Below, one piece after another: positions 36,850 through 47,552 of a stretch of DNA of 64,000 nt. Source of the DNA: Leptospira sp. (lineage in GTDB: Bacteria > Spirochaetota > Leptospiria > Leptospirales > Leptospiraceae); the NCBI GenBank assembly GCA_027533185.1, contig JAPZTS010000023.1, forward strand, positions 92,742 to 156,741. The letters are read 5' to 3'. The position numbers and the translations under genes are program-made. The first letter of the stretch is position 1; every line of letters begins with the position of its first letter. Under the pieces are notes generated by a model. The model ran no database searches and had not been told where the DNA came from. It saw only the letters and a program-made list of their open reading frames with translations.

Positions 36850-38580
36850 TCAACCAGTTGTCTTCGAAACCAAGCTCTCTATTTCTGTGAACTTTTCTTC
36901 ACCTGCAAGTTGGATAACTTGTTCCGCAAGAAGTTTAGACTTCCAGGAGGAAATTTCACCAACCTTTTCAGCTATTTTTGGTAACAAAGGGATAGCGCAA
37001 CTTAAATCTCTAAAACCTAATCCGAGTAATACGGATGTAAACATTGGGTCACTTGCAATCTCTCCGCAAATACTGATTGGTTTTTTTTGTGAGTTAGCAA
37101 CATCGGCGATATTTTTTAAAAGTAATAAAAATACAACCTGCCATGGATTGTATAGATCATTGATTAGGTGGTTATTTCTTTCGACAGCAAGTAAGTATTG
37201 GAGTAGGTCATTTGTTCCGACACTATAAAAGTCTACATGGTTTCCCAAAAAAGGTAAATTAAGAGCGCAAGCCGGAGTCTCTACCATAATTCCGAGTGGA
37301 ATTTTTTTGCTTATGATAAGCCCTGCAATCTTTAACTCTTCCAAACATTCATTTAATAGCTGTTTTGTTTTTATTATTTCGGAAAGTGTCGTAACCATAG
37401 GTAACATGATTCTCATAGTTCCGTATTCACTTGCTCTTAATAGTGCCTTCAACTGTTCTTTAAAAAAATGTGGGTGGCGGAGTAGATACCGTATTCCTCG
37501 ATTTCCTAAAAATGGATTTTCCTCCTCATATCCATTTTCCATTTTATCTGCACCTATATCCCAAACTCGGAAAGTCACAGGTTTGCCAACCATTGTGAGA
37601 AGGATTTTTTTATATACTTGAAACTGTTCTTCTTCTGTGGGTTTGAATTCTATAGATTCGATAAAAAGAATCTCTGTTCGCACAAGTCCAATTCCGTCTG
37701 CCCCTCGTTCAAAGGCAGATTCAACTTCATCAAGAGAATCTATATTCACCTTAAGAGAAAAGATTTTTCCATCTTTTGTTTTTATTTCTTTGGGAAGATC
37801 ACTGATTTCTCTGGGTTTCGGTGGTGTGAGATCAGTTCTGATTCCTACTTCTTTAATTTCATCCAGTTCGGGAAATCTTTGGAGTATGCCTGTTCTTGCA
37901 TCTAACAATACATATTCGTCGTCTTCAATATGTGAGGTGATATTTTTTAATCCAACGATTGTCGGGATTCCAAAATTGCGCGCAATGATCGCCATATGAC
38001 CCGTCTTTCCTCCGAAATCGGTAGCGATCCCTCGAATCCCCGTTTTTCCTAATTGGATCATTTCCGATGGCGAAATATCTTTTGCTACGAGAATAACACC
38101 TTCGGGGATTTTAAAATGTTCCTGTGGTTTTTCCGGGTTTAGATTTTGTTCGAGTCGTTTTCCAATATCAAGCAGGTGGTCTGCTCTCTCTCTAAAATAC
38201 TCATCGGGTATGGATTGGAATTCATCGTATAGGGAACTAACTGCAGTCTCAATGGCTAAACTAGCAGACTCATGGTGTAGAGAAATCCTTTCGAATACTT
38301 TGGCTCGAAAGAGAGGATCGTTTAAAAATACAATTTGGGAATCTATGATTTCTGAGAGTTCTTTGTTCTCTTTTGCCTTTTTGACTAGATCCGAAAGTTC
38401 GTCCTCCGTTCTTTGGAGTCCCTTTTTTAGGAGTTCAATTTCAATTTTGGTTTCTTCGGGAGATAGGTTACTTCTTTCGTCTTTTTTGCGTCTGGTCTGA
38501 GCAAAGCGAAAAGCCTTTCCGTAAACCTTACCAGGATAGGCAGAAATACCTTTGAATGTAGTCTTTTCTTCCACGCCCAC
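36850..38580 (-). CDS. ptsI: Phosphoenolpyruvate-protein phosphotransferase (enzyme I)
   Basis: The 576-residue enzyme has the phosphohistidine motif TDFGGKTGHMAIIARN (His195), the PEP-binding signature FYSVGTNDLLQYLL and the catalytic cysteine in ICGEIASDP (Cys505). It phosphorylates HPr from PEP, the first step of the PTS. Its N-terminal helical HPr-binding part (about 30-145) is complete. No HPr or sugar-specific component is adjacent; in leptospires the pathway is probably regulatory. The stop lies 51 bases from the convergent transporter gene. Confidence 0.95.
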   Translation of the reverse strand: MGVEEKTTFKGISAYPGKVYGKAFRFAQTRRKKDERSNLSPEETKIEIELLKKGLQRTEDELSDLVKKAKENKELSEIIDSQIVFLNDPLFRAKVFERISLHHESASLAIETAVSSLYDEFQSIPDEYFRERADHLLDIGKRLEQNLNPEKPQEHFKIPEGVILVAKDISPSEMIQLGKTGIRGIATDFGGKTGHMAIIARNFGIPTIVGLKNITSHIEDDEYVLLDARTGILQRFPELDEIKEVGIRTDLTPPKPREISDLPKEIKTKDGKIFSLKVNIDSLDEVESAFERGADGIGLVRTEILFIESIEFKPTEEEQFQVYKKILLTMVGKPVTFRVWDIGADKMENGYEEENPFLGNRGIRYLLRHPHFFKEQLKALLRASEYGTMRIMLPMVTTLSEIIKTKQLLNECLEELKIAGLIISKKIPLGIMVETPACALNLPFLGNHVDFYSVGTNDLLQYLLAVERNNHLINDLYNPWQVVFLLLLKNIADVANSQKKPISICGEIASDPMFTSVLLGLGFRDLSCAIPLLPKIAEKVGEISSWKSKLLAEQVIQLAGEEKFTEIESLVSKTTG

Positions 38581-38637
38581 CCCTTTCCCAGAAGTATTTA
38601 CAAAGGATGGGTCCTGAAAAGAAAAAAATCAGAATTC

Positions 38638-39546
38638 TTAGAGTGCGGCGTCCTTTTTCGAGAAGAGAGGGATTCTACGGCTTTTGTATTGGGTGAGCTC
38701 GTTTCCAGTATACTGGCTCATAATACACTTGGCAAGGGAGATGTCTAGCGCATGGCCAGCCTTCGAGGCAATCAAATGTCCGCGAAACGGTCTTCCCATC
38801 ACCGCCAAATCTCCTACTAGGTCTAGGATTTTGTGTCGGACGCACTCATTTTCATAGCGTAGAGATTCGTTCAAATAGCCATCATCTGTAAGAACTACGG
38901 CATTGTCCAAGGAGCCACCCATTGCCAGGCCACGAGCTTGGAGGGCTTCGACATCCTTCAAAAAACCGAAGGTTCGAGCAGGTAGAATATCAGTAGAAAG
39001 GATGGACTCGTCGAGCGTTGTGGTATAAGACTGACCTCGCAGTAAAGGATGGTTGAAGTCTATGCTATAGGTAACCTTCAATTCATCGGAGGGTAGCATG
39101 ACTAGGTATTTGTCCCCATCTACCACCCACATTGGGTTTTGGATAGTTATTGGTTCAATGGTTTCATTTAGAGTTTGGATGCCTGCGGCTCTTACGCCTT
39201 CTACAAAGGGAAGAGAGGATCCATCCATAATGGGAACTTCAACAGAATCAATTTCAAGAATGCAATCGGTAATACCCAAACTATGCACGGCTGCGAGTAA
39301 ATGCTCAATAGTTTGCACCCGGTTTGAGCCACCATCACCAATGGTAGTGGCGTTACTGGTATCCACTACGTGATCAAGCGAGACGGGAATACGAACCTTT
39401 TGGTTCCCACGGTAGAGAAAAAATACAAGGCCAGTTCCTGCCTCTGCTGGGTGTAGTCGCAAAGTGACTGTCTTTCCTGAATGGAGTCCGATTCCCTTTA
39501 GGGTAATCGAGGATTTTAATGTCTTTCTATAAATCAGTTCTGCCAT
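38638..39546 (-). CDS. lpxC: UDP-3-O-acyl-N-acetylglucosamine deacetylase
   Basis: LpxC is the committed zinc-dependent step of lipid A synthesis. From the ATG at 39546 (ribosome site GGAGG eight bases upstream) it has 302 residues with EHLLAAVHSLGI, DGSSLPFVEGV, SDELKVTYSIDF, the ARTFGFLKDVEAL region and HKILDLVGDLAVMG, which include the zinc ligands and catalytic Glu/His. It follows the Mla genes on the same strand after a 192-base spacer that forms three hairpins. Confidence 0.96.
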   Translation of the reverse strand: MAELIYRKTLKSSITLKGIGLHSGKTVTLRLHPAEAGTGLVFFLYRGNQKVRIPVSLDHVVDTSNATTIGDGGSNRVQTIEHLLAAVHSLGITDCILEIDSVEVPIMDGSSLPFVEGVRAAGIQTLNETIEPITIQNPMWVVDGDKYLVMLPSDELKVTYSIDFNHPLLRGQSYTTTLDESILSTDILPARTFGFLKDVEALQARGLAMGGSLDNAVVLTDDGYLNESLRYENECVRHKILDLVGDLAVMGRPFRGHLIASKAGHALDISLAKCIMSQYTGNELTQYKSRRIPLFSKKDAAL

Positions 39547-39574
39547 CGCCTTTCCCTCCACCCGAACCGTGCCT

Positions 39575-39631
39575 TGCTGGTTCAAGTCCCGGAACCGTCT
39601 GGTTACCAGGGGATTCTGGAATCGTTCCAGA
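39575..39631 (-). promoter_or_regulatory. Three consecutive hairpins in the lpxC leader
   Basis: Three inverted repeats occur in a row upstream of lpxC: GGTTC/GAACC (39579-39583 with 39592-39596), CTGG/CCAG (39599-39602 with 39606-39609) and CTGGAA/TTCCAG (39616-39621 with 39625-39630). No T run follows any of them on the transcribed strand, so they look more like a structured leader than a terminator. Confidence 0.4.
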
Positions 39632-39738
39632 TCTACTTACAGGGTTTTGGAAAAAGGCATGTAGGCCATCCAAAAAACCATTTGGCGGTGCCAAAAAAAT
39701 GTCTCATTTTTACAACAATGTAGTGATTTTGCTACAAC

Positions 39739-40512
39739 CTAGAAAGCACTTAGGGCGGAACGAATGAAGCTCGTCACAGGGGCTTGTTCTCTGGTGTCTT
39801 CCAAACCTTCCCGGATTTCCTTTAAGACCACTTGTGCATCCCCGAGAGTTGTGTTTACTGACTTGTGGACATCACTTTCGTTGATAAGTTTGCCGAGAGT
39901 TCCCTGTCCTTGGTTGATCTTTGCAGTAATGGTTGCTATATTTTGAACAGTCTTTCGTATATCTGCTCGATTTTCCGCGATGAGCTCAGATAGAGAAACC
40001 AAGGGGTCTTGGGAAACCTTACCCTGGATAGGAACCATCTTACCGGACTTAGGTAGAATTTCTAGCTTGGTGATGGCAGGCTCGTCTAGCAGGTATTCTT
40101 TGGTTTTAGGATCAACTGGGAATTTACTTCCTGGGTCCAAGGCTACCACCCGACCTGAGAGTAAACTTTCGTTTTTGATCGTAATTTGGTAGTTTTCAAA
40201 AAGCTGAACGGGGTTCTTTAAGAGTAGGGTGAGCTCCACTTTCGTTCCAATTCCCATCATACCGTCACGGAGAATCTTGCCTTCTTCATCGATTTGAACC
40301 AATCTGATTTTGGAAACGTAGCCGTAAGGAACTCCATGGATGGTTACCTTGTTTCCGATTTTGATTCCCTCAGCGTCCGGAAAGTAGACTTGTAAGTTGA
40401 ATCCGGCCTTTTGAAACGGTCCACCCTCAGTTACAATCGTAAAGTATCCAACAGTTGCAATCGAGATCAGGAAAAGAAAACCAACAATCAAACTCCTTCC
40501 TAGAGAAGACAT
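39739..40512 (-). CDS. mlaD: MCE-domain protein MlaD, ABC phospholipid transport
   Basis: The 257-residue protein has one N-terminal membrane anchor (about 8-25), an MCE domain (about 38-130: [19 protein letters not shown] followed by [11 protein letters not shown]) and a C-terminal helical part (about 180-245). MlaD hexamers bind phospholipid at the inner membrane and pass it across the periplasm. It is the last gene of the mla cluster; the start lies 34 bases after the mlaF stop. Confidence 0.92.
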   Translation of the reverse strand: MSSLGRSLIVGFLFLISIATVGYFTIVTEGGPFQKAGFNLQVYFPDAEGIKIGNKVTIHGVPYGYVSKIRLVQIDEEGKILRDGMMGIGTKVELTLLLKNPVQLFENYQITIKNESLLSGRVVALDPGSKFPVDPKTKEYLLDEPAITKLEILPKSGKMVPIQGKVSQDPLVSLSELIAENRADIRKTVQNIATITAKINQGQGTLGKLINESDVHKSVNTTLGDAQVVLKEIREGLEDTREQAPVTSFIRSALSAF

Positions 40513-40546
40513 ATGAGCTCCGAGGATTTGTTGTAATTAGAGAGAG

Positions 40547-41335
40547 TCAATTGGATTTTCCTTTTTTGAGTTCCGAGTGGTCAAGAACCATCGGACCTTC
40601 TGTCCTTCCATGGATAAACTGTTGGATGATTGGATTGGTTGAATTTTGTATCTCCGAGGGTGTCCCACAAAATAAAACCTGGCCCTCATAGAGAAAGCTG
40701 ATTCGGTCTGCGATTCTGTAGGCAGATTGCATGTCATGAGTGACCACGATAGATGTTAGACCCAATTCCTTCTGCAAACGAATCACTAAATCATTGATCA
40801 CATTGGACATAACGGGATCTAGACCCGATGTAGGTTCGTCATACATAACAACCTTAGGCTGCGAGGTAAGCGCTCGAGCTAAACCGACTCGTTTTTTCAT
40901 TCCACCTGAAATATTACTAGGAAGTGTATCTTTCGCAGGGACCAGATCGAGCCATTTTAACTTTTCCATTACGATCCGATCCAGTTCTTCGCCTTCCGCA
41001 ATTTTGTGCTCTCTCAGTGGGAGTGCGACATTTTCATATACGGATAGCCAGTTGATCAAGGCGCCAGATTGGAAGAGTACTCCCATTTTGGACCTAAGTT
41101 TTTCCTTTTGTTTATCTTCCGCATGAGTTATCGACTCACCAAATATAAAACACTCACCTTCATCCGGATTTAATAAACCAGTAATATGTTTTAGGCTTAC
41201 AGACTTTCCCGTCCCTGAAGGACCGAGAATGACCATGGTTTCGCCGACTTTGACCTGAATATTCATACCTTTCAGGATTTTTCTTTTTCCAAAAGCTTTA
41301 TGGACGTTTTTCATTTCAATGGCAAAAGTTTCCAT
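40547..41335 (-). CDS. mlaF: ABC transporter ATP-binding protein MlaF
   Basis: The 262-residue ATPase has Walker A (GPSGTGKSV), signature ([16 protein letters not shown]), Walker B ([12 protein letters not shown]) and the switch region [17 protein letters not shown] and the sequence [20 protein letters not shown] are characteristic of the Mla/Mce ATPases. It powers MlaE. The start is six bases after the mlaE stop. Confidence 0.94.
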   Translation of the reverse strand: METFAIEMKNVHKAFGKRKILKGMNIQVKVGETMVILGPSGTGKSVSLKHITGLLNPDEGECFIFGESITHAEDKQKEKLRSKMGVLFQSGALINWLSVYENVALPLREHKIAEGEELDRIVMEKLKWLDLVPAKDTLPSNISGGMKKRVGLARALTSQPKVVMYDEPTSGLDPVMSNVINDLVIRLQKELGLTSIVVTHDMQSAYRIADRISFLYEGQVLFCGTPSEIQNSTNPIIQQFIHGRTEGPMVLDHSELKKGKSN

Positions 41336-41341
41336 ACATTC

Positions 41342-42115
41342 CTACTTGTAAAAAAGAGCCGTTAGCACATAACCAGAAAAAATGACCATTAGAAAGGAAG
41401 TAACAACCGCCTTTCTCGTGGTTTGACCAACACCGATTGCTCCACCTTCTGTCCGTAGACCCTGACTACAAGAAATCGTACTGATGACTAGACCAAACAC
41501 ATACCCTTTCAGGAGTCCAACATAAAGATCTTTGAGTCCTGGAACCGATGAAATCCGAAAAAAAACATCCTGGAAGTAACTTATCATATCAATTCCCAAT
41601 TGAAAATGACCTACAACTGCGCCACCTAATATTCCTAATGCGGAAGAGTAGACACAAAGAATGGGGACCATTAGAGAAAATCCAAGTATCCTTGGCATAA
41701 CCAGATATCGGATGGGACTTATCGACATAACTTCCAGTGCATCTATTTCCTCTGAAACTTTCATCGTGCCAATTTCTGCAGCCATGGCAGAACCCACAGA
41801 GGCCGCAAGAATGAGAGAGGTCATAAACGGACTCATTTCTCGTGTCAAAGTAATCGTCAAAAGTAGACCAATTTGTCCTTCGGCACCAAAGTCTCTGAGT
41901 CCGAGACCCGTGTTTAATCCCATGATCATTCCAGTAAAAATAGAAACGATCGAAACAACAAAGAGCGAACCAACACCCGCAATAAACATTTGATCTAGAA
42001 TTTCTTTTCTTTTGAAAAAAATATGGTGTGTTTGACCAAATGCTCTGAATAAAAGTAGGACTGTATATCCAATAGCTTCGATTGTGGGTAAGATGGTTTT
42101 ACGCAATTGGATCAT
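41342..42115 (-). CDS. mlaE: MCE-type ABC transporter permease MlaE
   Basis: From the ATG at 42115 the product has 257 residues with about five membrane helices and the MlaE signature [20 protein letters not shown] followed by [15 protein letters not shown]. It is the membrane subunit of the phospholipid transport ABC system. Its ATG overlaps the stop of the upstream repeat protein gene (ATGA at 42115-42112). A TTG at 42127 would add four residues. The permease is complete and ordinary for the family. Confidence 0.93.
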   Translation of the reverse strand: MIQLRKTILPTIEAIGYTVLLLFRAFGQTHHIFFKRKEILDQMFIAGVGSLFVVSIVSIFTGMIMGLNTGLGLRDFGAEGQIGLLLTITLTREMSPFMTSLILAASVGSAMAAEIGTMKVSEEIDALEVMSISPIRYLVMPRILGFSLMVPILCVYSSALGILGGAVVGHFQLGIDMISYFQDVFFRISSVPGLKDLYVGLLKGYVFGLVISTISCSQGLRTEGGAIGVGQTTRKAVVTSFLMVIFSGYVLTALFYK

Positions 42116-43521
42116 ATTTCCATCCAAAATATTTTGTAACGGTTTTCTTCTTCCCTAGTGTCAATTCCGAGTAAGCCATAGAAAAAATCATAGGAAAAAC
42201 CTGTTTCCGTTTTACTATACTCTACAAGCAACGGTATATGAATATTTGTTTCCGTTTCGGACCATCTATGAGTGTAGGTCCTAGCTAAAAAATGCAATCT
42301 TTTCTCTCCATTGTTCAATCTTCGGTATTCTACGATTGAAAAAATAGGCTCCCAAACCTCTTCCATCACTTCAAATCGAACCGGAATGATGGCAAGAGTA
42401 TTCCACGCAAAATTCCCTTCTGCATCTTTGTAATAACGAACCAAGGGCCAAAGTTTCCAATAGTAGTCTTCGCGTCCTGTCTGCGGAAATTCTTGTGTCA
42501 TATGCGAAAAAAAAGGAACTAAAAAATATGCCTTTGCTTTGAGGTGTGATGTGTTTTGTGTTAGTTTAAAATAGAAGGGAGTAAAAAATTCGGATTCTTT
42601 ATTCGCAAAATAAGAATACCCATAAATTGGAAATACAATAAATTTTTGAATATCATTCTTAGTTGACTCAGTATATTGGAAGATAAAGAAAAGAGCAGTG
42701 TAATTGGTATGGCCCGTTTTTTTATCGTATCCATATGAGAATAAGGAATTGATTATAGGAAACCAAAGAAAGGCACGAGCTTTCATATTTCCATCTTTCG
42801 AATCCTTTCGATTGTAAAATGGAAAAAAAATGGAATAGTCCGTTGGTTCTTTTTTATCCAATCTTTCCTCACCCCATTGGAAAAATGGCCACAGTATAGA
42901 CATTCGTTTGTATTTCCCTTTGTGTTCAATCTTTGAATAAAGGGGAAAGATCCGTAGGTCATCTCTTACTTCTGATTTTCCTCGCATAACAAGTGGCCAC
43001 AAAAAAGCTTTCGCTTCGTATGTTTTATATTTCCATTCAGAATAAATAGGAAACATAATAAAATTGATTTCTTGGTAAGAAAGTTTGTTTCTGATCTTCC
43101 CATAAAAAGGAAATATACTAAAATAATTTTCCCTTTGAGATTCACCTTTCCCCCAAACAAAAAGAGGTGTGAATAAAAAATCTTCATCTTCATCGCCTTC
43201 CTCATGTTTGAATCCTGAACCTGAGAAAAAAAATAGAGAAGACCAAGTATACCAATGGTTAGTTTCTTCCTTATAATAGATAGGGGATAGATAACTTCTG
43301 AACTGAAAGGCATAAGTCTCATCCGAAAAACTCATATAGAATGGGCGAACCGTGAAACTTTTTTGTCTCCCCCGCTTTTCTCTTTCATACAAAAACCAAA
43401 ATTGGTTGTAATTCGATTTGGTATCTTCAGTAAAACTGACTGGTAATTTGGCAAATAGGGACGAAGGAAGAAAACAAAGAAGCAGAAGAAAACAGAATTG
43501 AAATTTAAAGGAAAAAACCAC
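42112..43521 (-). CDS. Secreted repeat protein in the mla operon; candidate outer-membrane partner
   Basis: The product is 469 residues from a GTG at 43521. It starts with a signal peptide (about 1-24, ending SLFA). The rest has no transmembrane helix but is very rich in Phe, Tyr and Trp. A short motif of hydrophobic-aromatic-Pro-hydrophobic-aromatic, such as IFPFY, MFPIY, LWPLV or FTPFY, recurs with proline at 60, 80, 119, 138, 158, 176, 193, 212, 234, 255, 298, 315, 336, 359 and 380, a spacing close to 20, with proline-free equivalents near 99 and 278. This suggests a beta-barrel or solenoid. It is coupled to mlaE by an ATGA overlap. I recognise no named family. Confidence 0.75.
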   Translation of the reverse strand: MVFSFKFQFCFLLLLCFLPSSLFAKLPVSFTEDTKSNYNQFWFLYEREKRGRQKSFTVRPFYMSFSDETYAFQFRSYLSPIYYKEETNHWYTWSSLFFFSGSGFKHEEGDEDEDFLFTPLFVWGKGESQRENYFSIFPFYGKIRNKLSYQEINFIMFPIYSEWKYKTYEAKAFLWPLVMRGKSEVRDDLRIFPLYSKIEHKGKYKRMSILWPFFQWGEERLDKKEPTDYSIFFPFYNRKDSKDGNMKARAFLWFPIINSLFSYGYDKKTGHTNYTALFFIFQYTESTKNDIQKFIVFPIYGYSYFANKESEFFTPFYFKLTQNTSHLKAKAYFLVPFFSHMTQEFPQTGREDYYWKLWPLVRYYKDAEGNFAWNTLAIIPVRFEVMEEVWEPIFSIVEYRRLNNGEKRLHFLARTYTHRWSETETNIHIPLLVEYSKTETGFSYDFFYGLLGIDTREEENRYKIFWMEI

Positions 43522-43567
43522 CTACTTCCAATATATCCAATTTCGCAAAAAGGAATCAAGTGATTTC

Positions 43568-44647
43568 ATGTCTTTAAAAAAAGTATCTTTGTTTTTTGGT
43601 GGTGTTTCGTCGGAACATGAAATTTCGATCCGCTCTTCTTATTTTATTTTCCAAACAATTTCAAAGCTGGGTTTTGCGGTAGTTCCTATTTATATCGATC
43701 CAAATGGGAAGTTTTGGATGCCAGAGACGGAGGAATGCCAATTTCCAGATCCCAATGAATTCCCAATTACAGAATTCCTTTCTCGTTTCCATACAGTTAA
43801 TAAAACGAGTTCGGAAGGTTTTTTCCAAAAATTTATAAATGCAAAGTTTGAATCCTGTGTTCTCGGCTTACATGGAGGTCAGGGCGAAAATGGAAGTATC
43901 CAGGGGTTTCTGGAAGTTTTAGGTATTCCTTACACGGGATCGGGCGTACTCGCATCGGGCCTTGCCATGGATAAATATAGATCCAATCTTTTGTTTGAGA
44001 ATGCAGGTATTCCCGTAGCCCCATTTCTTGAAATACAAAGAGATGTCGACGATGTAATTAAAACGATCGAAAATCTCCACTTTTCTTTTCCTGTTTTTAT
44101 AAAACCAACATTAGGCGGATCTAGTGTGAATACAGGTTCTGCAAAAACTGCAGAAGAAGCAATCCGTTTTATCCATAAAATTTTTGAGTCGGATGCAAGA
44201 GTTTTAGTCCAAGAAATGGTTAAGGGAACGGAAGTTTCTATTGGAGTGATAGAACGTTTGAAAGCGGGTCGCATCGAGGTAACCCCACTCGTGCCGACAG
44301 AAATTTTGCCCAAGACCGAATTTTTTGACTACGAGGCAAAATATAAAAAAGGTGGAAGTGAAGAAATCACACCTGCGCGTCTCAGTAGTGAGCTAACTGC
44401 AAAGTTGCAAAGTTATGCGATTCTGTGCCACAATACTTTGGGCTGCCGCGGATATTCCAGAACAGACTTTATCATTCGCGAAGGTGTACCTTTTGTACTA
44501 GAAACAAATACATTGCCTGGAATGACAGGGACAAGTCTCATTCCACAACAAGCAAAAGCGCTCGGAATTTCCATGGAGGATGTATTTCGTTCTTTAGTTG
44601 AGATTTCCCTTTTCTCTTTTTCTGGGAAAGAAATACATCATCACTAA
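43568..44647 (+). CDS. ddl: D-alanine--D-alanine ligase
   Basis: The 359-residue enzyme makes the D-Ala-D-Ala end of peptidoglycan precursors. It has the N-terminal [39 protein letters not shown] and the C-terminal [10 protein letters not shown] and [19 protein letters not shown] of ATP-grasp Ddl enzymes. It diverges from the mla operon. The last 54 bases overlap the end of the convergent symporter gene. Confidence 0.95.
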   Translation: MSLKKVSLFFGGVSSEHEISIRSSYFIFQTISKLGFAVVPIYIDPNGKFWMPETEECQFPDPNEFPITEFLSRFHTVNKTSSEGFFQKFINAKFESCVLGLHGGQGENGSIQGFLEVLGIPYTGSGVLASGLAMDKYRSNLLFENAGIPVAPFLEIQRDVDDVIKTIENLHFSFPVFIKPTLGGSSVNTGSAKTAEEAIRFIHKIFESDARVLVQEMVKGTEVSIGVIERLKAGRIEVTPLVPTEILPKTEFFDYEAKYKKGGSEEITPARLSSELTAKLQSYAILCHNTLGCRGYSRTDFIIREGVPFVLETNTLPGMTGTSLIPQQAKALGISMEDVFRSLVEISLFSFSGKEIHHH

Positions 44648-45994
44648 AATCGCTAGGGTAGAAGTGACAGTTCCATAAAAGTGACTGGTATTTTCGTCGT
44701 GAAAGATCTCAAGGGTTATCCAAGTTAAAATTCCTACTGTTAAGGAAACTAAAGCGGCTTTCTCATCAGGTTTTTTGGAAAGAAGTCCAAAGAGCATCGG
44801 TACAAATAAAGTAACAAGAGAGATACCTCCTGAGTCTTCTACGAGTGCGTAGATAGATGGTTTTCCGACAGCCAACAGAAAAGAAATTAAGGCAATAATT
44901 AAAACACTTATTCGAGACAAAAGTAAAAGTCTTTTATCGTCCATATTCTTAAATAAATATTTTAGAATATTCTCGGATAGAATAGAGGACGGTGCAAGAA
45001 TTGCTCCTGATGCAGTTGATAAGATAGCAGAAATTAGTGCTGAAAAAAATAGAACCTGAATCATTGGAGAGGAAAAGGTTTGAACCATTCTCGGAATGAG
45101 GAGTTGGCTATGTTCACCATCCAAATCAAAATCAGGTAATAAAGATTTTGCATGAAGTCCTAAAAATAAAGGTATTAAAGCAAATGATAGGTAAATTATG
45201 GAAGAAAGATAGGATGCATAAATGGCCGTCTTCTCAGATTTTGCACTCATAACTCTTTGAAAGATATCTTGTTGTGGTAAACTTCCAAAACCAACAACCA
45301 TCCACGCAGATAAATACGTGATCCAGGCTGTATAATTCGATTCTGGGAAAAAATCAAAAAAACCATCAGGTTTGCTGGCGATTGATTCGGAGATAGGTTT
45401 TATATTGTTTATCTCCCATATAACAAAAGTTAAACCTATAATGATAGCTATTGATTGAAAAAAATCTGTCAGAGAAACGGACCACATTCCACCCAAATAG
45501 GTATAAAAAACGACAATACAGGCACCGATTAAAATTCCTGTAAATTGGGTAGTCCCAAAGATAATTTGAATCATTATTCCTAAAGCGACAAATTGGGCTG
45601 CGACCCAACCAAAATATGAAAAGATGAGGCATACTCCACCAAGAAATTCCATCTTTCTTCCGAAGCGATTTCTATAAAAATCTCCAAATGTCAAAATCTG
45701 CATTCTATAGAGATATTTTGCAAAGATCAGACCTAATAGAAAGAGGCAAAGTGCACCACCAAACGGGTCTTGTATGACAGCTAAAAAACCGCCCTTCGCA
45801 AACTCAACAGAGCTTCCAAGGATCGTTTCGCTACCAAACCAAGTCGCAAACAAAGCTGCCGTGGAGATAGGTAGAGGGAGACTTCTCCCTGCCAGAATAA
45901 AGTCCTTAGAATTTTTGACCCGTTTGGCGGCGTAAACACCGATCCCAACAGTAGTCAAGAGATAGGCTAATATATAATAAGCCTGGTGGTTCAT
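44594..45994 (-). CDS. Sodium:solute symporter (SSS family)
   Basis: The 466-residue membrane protein has about 13 helices and the family features: [22 protein letters not shown] near the N-terminus, [10 protein letters not shown], and [15 protein letters not shown]. Sodium/solute symporters import sugars, amino acids or vitamins; the substrate cannot be read. It is the last gene of the lipoprotein-AI-2E-xseA-xseB operon, two bases after the xseB stop. Confidence 0.9.
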   Translation of the reverse strand: MNHQAYYILAYLLTTVGIGVYAAKRVKNSKDFILAGRSLPLPISTAALFATWFGSETILGSSVEFAKGGFLAVIQDPFGGALCLFLLGLIFAKYLYRMQILTFGDFYRNRFGRKMEFLGGVCLIFSYFGWVAAQFVALGIMIQIIFGTTQFTGILIGACIVVFYTYLGGMWSVSLTDFFQSIAIIIGLTFVIWEINNIKPISESIASKPDGFFDFFPESNYTAWITYLSAWMVVGFGSLPQQDIFQRVMSAKSEKTAIYASYLSSIIYLSFALIPLFLGLHAKSLLPDFDLDGEHSQLLIPRMVQTFSSPMIQVLFFSALISAILSTASGAILAPSSILSENILKYLFKNMDDKRLLLLSRISVLIIALISFLLAVGKPSIYALVEDSGGISLVTLFVPMLFGLLSKKPDEKAALVSLTVGILTWITLEIFHDENTSHFYGTVTSTLAILVMMYFFPRKREKGNLN

Positions 45995-45996
45995 TC

Positions 45997-46266
45997 TTAA
46001 AAGAGATCATCCTCCGATTTGCCCGATTCCTCTTTCTTTTTTTTGACAGATGATTTTACGATTTCACCACTTGTGCCTTTTGCTAAAAATTCAATTTTGG
46101 CTTCGGCATCCACAAGCCTCTCTTGGCATATTTTTTTTAACTCCATGCCTCTTTCATAGGCTTTGATACTATCCTCAAGTGAGAGAAGTCCTTTTTCCAG
46201 TTTTTCCGCTATTTCTTCGAGTTCTTTTAATGCCTCTTCGAAACTCGTTTGTTTTTTTTCAGCCAT
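45997..46266 (-). CDS. xseB: Exonuclease VII small subunit
   Basis: An 89-residue helical protein with the XseB motif [18 protein letters not shown] followed by [16 protein letters not shown]. It joins XseA to degrade single-stranded DNA. The C-terminus is a longer lysine/glutamate tail than usual. The ATG directly follows the xseA stop (TAAATG). Confidence 0.94.
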   Translation of the reverse strand: MAEKKQTSFEEALKELEEIAEKLEKGLLSLEDSIKAYERGMELKKICQERLVDAEAKIEFLAKGTSGEIVKSSVKKKKEESGKSEDDLF

Positions 46267-47550
46267 TTAGATACTTTCCTTTTTCATTACTTCGATAGAT
46301 AATTTTCCATCCGAAAGAAAAACTTCTAAGTTTTCACCTAGTTCCACATTTTGAATCGAGGTTAATACTTTTTTGTTTTTGTTCCTGAGAACTGAATATC
46401 CTCTTTTGAGGGTTCCTAAAGGGGAAAAATGTTCCACTCGTTCCCTTACAAAAGAATAGCGGTTTGATATCCTTTCAAAGTAGCTTCCCCATACAACAGT
46501 TAAGCGATCAATTCTTTGGAATTCAGATTGTTTCCGGATAATGTAATTTTTGCCCAGGAGGGAAATTCGGTTCATTGTTTCATCCAAATGAATCGCCCTA
46601 GATTCTAATAGAGTAAGAGGATTTTGAAACACCATTCGATTCGAGATACCAGTAAGGCGTTCTCTTCCGATTTTAGTCTGATTGATGAGTGCTGACTGGA
46701 GTCGGTCTCCAAGTTCATCTAAACGTTCCAAATAATCTCTAACATTTGGTATGGCAAGTTTTGCTGCTGCTGTCGGTGTAGGAGCAGATGCGTCTGCTGC
46801 TAAATCGGACAAAACCCTATCGATTTCATGTCCTACGGCGGAAATAATCGGGACGCGACTATTATAATACGCTAATACTACCGCTTCCTGGTTGAATGCC
46901 ATAAGATCCTCAAAACTTCCTCCACCTCGACCGGCAATAATGACATCAACCTCCCATTTTGGGTCATTCAATTCTTGGATTGCGGATATGATGGATGCTT
47001 CTGCTCCGTCCCCTTGGACAAGACAGGGTGAAATCAATATCTGTAAAAAAGGGTTTAGGTCCGTTGCAATTTTTATAATATCTTCTACCGCAGCACCTTT
47101 AGGGGACGTCACAATTCCCAGTCTTTTGGGAAATTTAGGGATTGGTTTTTTGTGTGCTAAATCAAAAATTCCTCTTAGACTTAGCTCTTTTTTAAGTTTT
47201 TCAATTTTTAGAAGAATATCCCCTTCGCCAAGTTCGTCGACCTTTTGAACTGTGATGCTATAATACCCACCTGGTTCATAAACAGAAACAGAACCGAAGA
47301 CTAAAACCTCCATTCCGTTTTTTAAAGGATTCCCTTTGTGGTTCTTTGCCTGGAAGGAAAAGAACGCACATTTAACTACCGAGGCATTGTCTTTTAATGA
47401 GAAATACATATGCCCAGAGCTTGATGTTTGGCTGAAGTTGGAAATCTCCCCACGTACCCAAATCCCTTTAAAATCTGGGCTGTCAGAAAGTTTAGATTTA
47501 ATGCGCCGATTGAGTTCTGATACTGAGATCGCAGAATCTTCGTTAGACAT
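46267..47550 (-). CDS. xseA: Exonuclease VII large subunit
   Basis: The 427-residue catalytic subunit has an N-terminal OB fold (WVRGEISNFSQTSSSGHMYFSLKD), the catalytic core (RLGIVTSPKGAAVEDI, GRGGGSFEDLMAFN, ISAVGHEIDRVLSDLAAD) and a C-terminal coiled coil. Together with XseB it degrades single-stranded DNA from either end. It follows the AI-2E family gene with a two-base gap. Confidence 0.96.
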   Translation of the reverse strand: MSNEDSAISVSELNRRIKSKLSDSPDFKGIWVRGEISNFSQTSSSGHMYFSLKDNASVVKCAFFSFQAKNHKGNPLKNGMEVLVFGSVSVYEPGGYYSITVQKVDELGEGDILLKIEKLKKELSLRGIFDLAHKKPIPKFPKRLGIVTSPKGAAVEDIIKIATDLNPFLQILISPCLVQGDGAEASIISAIQELNDPKWEVDVIIAGRGGGSFEDLMAFNQEAVVLAYYNSRVPIISAVGHEIDRVLSDLAADASAPTPTAAAKLAIPNVRDYLERLDELGDRLQSALINQTKIGRERLTGISNRMVFQNPLTLLESRAIHLDETMNRISLLGKNYIIRKQSEFQRIDRLTVVWGSYFERISNRYSFVRERVEHFSPLGTLKRGYSVLRNKNKKVLTSIQNVELGENLEVFLSDGKLSIEVMKKESI

Positions 47551-47552
47551 TT

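Noticed and set aside
39570..39597. Sequence resembling a tRNA T-arm (GGTTCAAGTCC) upstream of lpxC
   Set aside because: The flanking bases do not pair as a T-stem and no anticodon or acceptor arm can be built around it.
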